The position numbers and the translations under genes are program-made. Under the pieces are notes generated by a model. It did no database searches and was not told the origin of the DNA. It saw nothing but the letters and a program-made list of their open reading frames with translations. From an uncultured Microbacterium sp. (lineage in GTDB: Bacteria; Actinomycetota; Actinomycetes; Actinomycetales; Microbacteriaceae), in the NCBI GenBank assembly GCA_947647645.1, contig CANSLE010000020.1:1-16539 (forward strand): a DNA stretch of 16,539 nucleotides, given 5' to 3'. The first letter of the stretch is position 1, and the number at the start of each line of letters is the position of its first letter. This document shows, piece after piece, positions 14,212 to 16,539 of this stretch.

Positions 14212-14227
14212 CGACGTACACTCGTCG
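14212..14227 (+). promoter_or_regulatory. Probable -10 box of the GntR gene inside an inverted repeat
   Basis: TACACT (14217-14222) fits a -10 hexamer 32 nt before the chosen ATG. It is flanked by CGACG (14212-14216) and CGTCG (14223-14227), an exact 5-bp inverted repeat. The repeat could be an autoregulatory operator that covers the promoter. Confidence 0.4.
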
Positions 14228-14254
14228 TGCGATGCCCCGAACCTTCTCCTCGCG

Positions 14255-14905
14255 ATGCCCCCGCACCTCCCGCCGATCGATCACCGCGATCTGACCAGTG
14301 GCGTGAGCCTCAGCGATGAGGTCTACGCCCGCGTCGGAGCGGCCATCCTCGACGGCACGCTGGCTCCCGGTGAACGGCTGCGCGACGTCGACCTCGCCAT
14401 CCAGCTGGGGGTCTCGCGAACACCGGTGCGAGAAGCCCTGCAGCGGCTCGAGCGTTTCGGGCTCGTCGAGATCGCGGTGGGCCGCTACACCCGGGTATCG
14501 GTGCCCGATGACCGTCTGCGGCGCGAGACCGGGATCTTCACCGCGTATCTGATGGGCAATGCCGTCCGCCTGGCCTCGAGCGCGGCCACCGAGGACGAGC
14601 TGGCAACGATCCTTCAGGTGGCCGATGCCGTGACCGACAGCGCCCGGCGCGGCGACATCCCCCTCCTGTTCGCCCGCTGCACCGAGATGTTCCAGCTCGT
14701 CACCCGCGCGACGCACAACGCGGTGTTCATCGGTGTCGTCCGGGAGGCGGCGTTGTCGATCGAACGGAACCTCCGCGGCTGGGACCCGTTCCTCGCGACG
14801 GCACTCGAACGCGTGGACCTCTTCGAACGGCTGCGCACCCAGTTGCACGACCGCGACGGAGACGGTGCGGAAACGAGCGTCCGCGAGCTGCACGGCCTGG
14901 TCTGA
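14255..14905 (+). CDS. GntR family transcriptional regulator (FadR/FCD-like)
   Basis: 216 residues from ATG 14255. No ribosome binding site precedes this ATG; an in-frame GTG at 14303 (SLSDEVYARV) is a possible alternative, so the first 16 residues are uncertain. Residues about 18-85 form a GntR winged helix-turn-helix: LSDEVYARVGAAILDGTLAPGERLRDVDLAIQLGVSRTPVREALQRLERFGLVEIAVGRYTRV. The C-terminal part (about 88-210) is all-helical like an FCD ligand domain, but the usual set of three metal-binding His is not evident, so it may be a degenerate or different effector domain. It lies 213 bp upstream of the lanthipeptide synthetase gene in the same direction and could regulate it; that is inference from position only. 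Confidence 0.9.
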   Translation: MPPHLPPIDHRDLTSGVSLSDEVYARVGAAILDGTLAPGERLRDVDLAIQLGVSRTPVREALQRLERFGLVEIAVGRYTRVSVPDDRLRRETGIFTAYLMGNAVRLASSAATEDELATILQVADAVTDSARRGDIPLLFARCTEMFQLVTRATHNAVFIGVVREAALSIERNLRGWDPFLATALERVDLFERLRTQLHDRDGDGAETSVRELHGLV

Positions 14906-14928
14906 GCCCACCGGGCAGTCGTCGCGCA

Positions 14929-14944
14929 TCACTCATTCGAGTGA
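14929..14944. repeat. Small hairpin downstream of the GntR gene
   Basis: TCACTC-ATTC-GAGTGA is a perfect 6-bp stem with a 4-nt loop, 23 bp after the GntR stop. It may be a weak terminator; it has no T-tract. Confidence 0.35.
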
Positions 14945-15059
14945 AATCAGCCCCCGGGTCCCGGCACCCACGCCCGACGCAGGAGCACCGCGTTCGCCGT
15001 CATCCCGCGGAATGCGCGGCAACAGCGCCTCGGAGCCTGACCCGTGAGAGCGAGCGGCC

Positions 15060-15091
15060 GGGCCCCGTGCACAGGCACAATGTGCGGGCCC
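15060..15091. repeat. Strong stem-loop upstream of the lanthipeptide synthetase gene
   Basis: GGGCCC (15060-15065) plus GCACA (15069-15073) pair with TGTGC (15081-15085) plus GGGCCC (15086-15091), giving an 11-bp stem with a 3-nt bulge (15066-15068) and a 7-nt loop. GCACA-A-TGTGC (15075-15085) is an alternative palindrome inside it. It ends 16 nt before the GAGGAG ribosome binding site. It may be an operator, a leader structure or a terminator of upstream transcription. The rest of 14906-15118 shows no gene on either strand. Confidence 0.5.
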
Positions 15092-15107
15092 AGCTCGCAC
15101 TTCGCCC

Positions 15108-15113
15108 GAGGAG
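15108..15113 (+). promoter_or_regulatory. Ribosome binding site deciding the lanKC start
   Basis: GAGGAG, 5 nt before the GTG at 15119. An in-frame ATG at 15080 has no ribosome binding site and sits inside the stem-loop, so the GTG is preferred. Confidence 0.6.
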
Positions 15114-15118
15114 ACGCC

Positions 15119-16539
15119 GTGGACGCTGTACATGTCGCCTATGCCCGCGCGGATCCGTTGTTCTACGACAAGCCCGGACGGCGGGCCACCGACTCCTCGG
15201 AGCGCTTCGCCGTGCCGGACGAGCACGACTGGACCCTGTGGGCTCGCGTGGACGACGACCATTGGACGCACTGGGTTCCGCGCACGCTGCCCCTGCCCGA
15301 GCAGGGATGGAAGATCCACGTCAGCGTCACTCCGCGCACGGCCGCCCCCGTCCTCGCTGTCGTCGCCGGGTTCTGTCACGACCGGTCGCTCGCCTTCAAG
15401 CACGTCCGCACCCGTGCGCATCTCGCCCTCAGCCTGGCGAAGGAGGCCGATCGCGGCTCCGCGGGCAAATTCGTCACGATCTACCCGACCAGCGAGCAGC
15501 AGCTGCACGCCGCACTCGAAGGACTGGATGCGCTCATCGGCGGTTGCCCCGGACCGTATGTCCTCTCGGACCTCCGCTGGCGCAACGGTCCCCTCTTCGT
15601 CCGGTACGGATCCTTCCTCCCTCAGACCGTTGTGCAGGACGGCACCTCCGTCCCGGCTCTGCGCGACCCCCGCACGAGCGCGCTCGTCCCCGACACCCGG
15701 TCGCCATCGTTCCACCTGCCCACGTGGGTGCACCCCCCGGAGTTCCTGAGGGCCGAGATCGACGCCCTCGCTGACGCGCGTCCGCCCGCGGGGTTCCCGC
15801 ACATCACCGCCGCACTCCACCACTCGAACGCGGGCGGCGTCTACGACGCCACCTTCGGGGAGCGCCGCATCGTCCTGAAGGAGGCGCGGCCGCACAGCGG
15901 CTGGACGCCCGACGGGCGCGATGCCATCGACCGCCTCGTCGACGAGGAGCGCACTCTGGCTCACCTCCCCCCGTCGGTCTCCGCCCCACGGGCCATCGGG
16001 GTGCTCCGTGCGCAGGGCCATCGCTTCCTCGCGCTCGAGCACATCGAGGGTGCCTCGCTGAGGGATGCCGTCATCCTGCGCAACCCGCTGACGGACCCTG
16101 CCAGCACACCGGAGGCGACGGCGGCGTATCGCGTGTGGGCACTCGCGGTGTCGGCGGAGTTGCGCCGGCAGGTGCAGTCCCTCCATGCCGCCGGCCTGGC
16201 CCACGGGGATCTCCACCCCCGCAACGTCCTCGTCTCCGACGACGACCTGGTCTCGCTCCTCGACTTCGAGATGTCCCAGCCCCTCTCGGCAGCCGCCGGC
16301 ACCGCGGTGGGCGCGCCGGGGTTCGTCCCCTCGGCTCCGTGCACACCGAAGGCGCGGGACGAGTACGGACTGGCCTGCATCGACCTCTTCATGTTCCTTC
16401 CCCTCACGGCCCTGCTCCCGCTCGATGCCGGCAAGGCGCGCCAGCTGCTGCGCACCGCCCAGGCCCACTTCGGCCTCGACGAGCGGTGGGTGCGCGACCG
16501 ACTGCGCGTGCTCGCCCCGGCATCCACCCGCCGCGCCCC
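15119..16539 (+). CDS. lanKC: Class III/IV lanthipeptide synthetase (LanKC/LanL type), N-terminal part, cut by right edge
   Basis: An open frame runs from GTG 15119 to the window end: 473 complete codons and two further bases. Residues about 10-215 match the lyase domain: GWKIHVSVTP (Lys65 and His67, the same K-x-H spacing as in SpvC/OspF phosphothreonine lyases), LAFKHVRT (Lys94), RGSAGKFVTIYP, GPYVLSDLRWRNGPLFVRYGSF. Residues about 225-465 are a Ser/Thr kinase: Gly239-Gly240 loop, Lys254 in IVLKEARP, Glu276/277 in the C-helix, HGDLHPRNVL (Asp364, Asn369), Asp382 in LLDFE, and DEYGLACIDLFMFLPLTALL, a characteristic stretch of this family. Such enzymes phosphorylate Ser/Thr in a precursor peptide, eliminate phosphate and close lanthionine or labionin rings. 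The LanC-like cyclase domain should follow outside the window and would separate class III from IV. All residues seen are intact. Confidence 0.9.
   Translation, partial: MDAVHVAYARADPLFYDKPGRRATDSSERFAVPDEHDWTLWARVDDDHWTHWVPRTLPLPEQGWKIHVSVTPRTAAPVLAVVAGFCHDRSLAFKHVRTRAHLALSLAKEADRGSAGKFVTIYPTSEQQLHAALEGLDALIGGCPGPYVLSDLRWRNGPLFVRYGSFLPQTVVQDGTSVPALRDPRTSALVPDTRSPSFHLPTWVHPPEFLRAEIDALADARPPAGFPHITAALHHSNAGGVYDATFGERRIVLKEARPHSGWTPDGRDAIDRLVDEERTLAHLPPSVSAPRAIGVLRAQGHRFLALEHIEGASLRDAVILRNPLTDPASTPEATAAYRVWALAVSAELRRQVQSLHAAGLAHGDLHPRNVLVSDDDLVSLLDFEMSQPLSAAAGTAVGAPGFVPSAPCTPKARDEYGLACIDLFMFLPLTALLPLDAGKARQLLRTAQAHFGLDERWVRDRLRVLAPASTRRA

Noticed and set aside
15012..15047. An 11-codon peptide (MRGNSASEPDP) upstream of lanKC
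   Set aside because: Too short, no Cys, no ribosome binding site; not a credible precursor or leader peptide.
14933..16468. A 511-codon open frame on the minus strand opposite lanKC
   Set aside because: It is a shadow of the GC-rich plus-strand gene: the plus strand carries recognisable lyase and kinase motifs, while the antisense product is low-complexity Arg/Gly/Glu-rich with no known pattern.
1..16539. Search for tRNA or rRNA genes, CRISPR arrays, insertion sequences or phage integrase
   Set aside because: No cloverleaf-like sequences, no regularly spaced direct repeats and no transposase or integrase motifs were seen.

Overview
The window is a high-GC actinobacterial chromosome segment. 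Gene content (NucS in a genome type that lacks MutS/MutL, an actinobacterial-style Mrp antiporter operon with mnhA and mnhB fused, many GTG starts, leaderless promoters) and codon style fit Microbacteriaceae, most likely Microbacterium or a close relative. The genus is an inference from style, not from a marker gene.

Left part (1-3491): the C-terminal end of a YhgE/Pip-type membrane protein, a translationally coupled pair encoding an SRPBCC-fold protein and a phytoene-desaturase-like FAD oxidoreductase, and a convergent GNAT acetyltransferase whose end overlaps the oxidoreductase stop codon.

Centre (3639-9861, minus strand): a complete Mrp/Mnh cation:proton antiporter operon, transcribed mnhA(B)-C-D-E-F-G. 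Every one of the five gene junctions is a 4-nt ATGA or GTGA overlap, so the complex is made by strict translational coupling from one transcript. It should exchange cytoplasmic Na+ (or K+) for protons and serve pH and salt homeostasis. MnhC has an unusual acidic C-terminal tail.

Right part (9912-14905): a LacI-family repressor divergent from an MFS transporter, with two tandem operator-like palindromes between them; then nucS (mismatch endonuclease), a HAD phosphatase, a cold-shock protein on the opposite strand behind two inverted repeats, and a GntR-family regulator. Four genes here (lacI, MFS, nucS, HAD) carry a TANNNT -10 box exactly 6 nt before the start codon, the signature of leaderless transcripts.

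Right edge (15119-16539): the N-terminal 473 complete codons of a class III/IV lanthipeptide synthetase (LanKC/LanL type): OspF/SpvC-like lyase domain followed by a Ser/Thr kinase domain with an intact catalytic set. The expected LanC-like cyclase domain lies beyond the window. No precursor peptide gene is visible upstream, so the rest of the cluster probably continues to the right. This is the most promising lead for an undescribed natural-product system.
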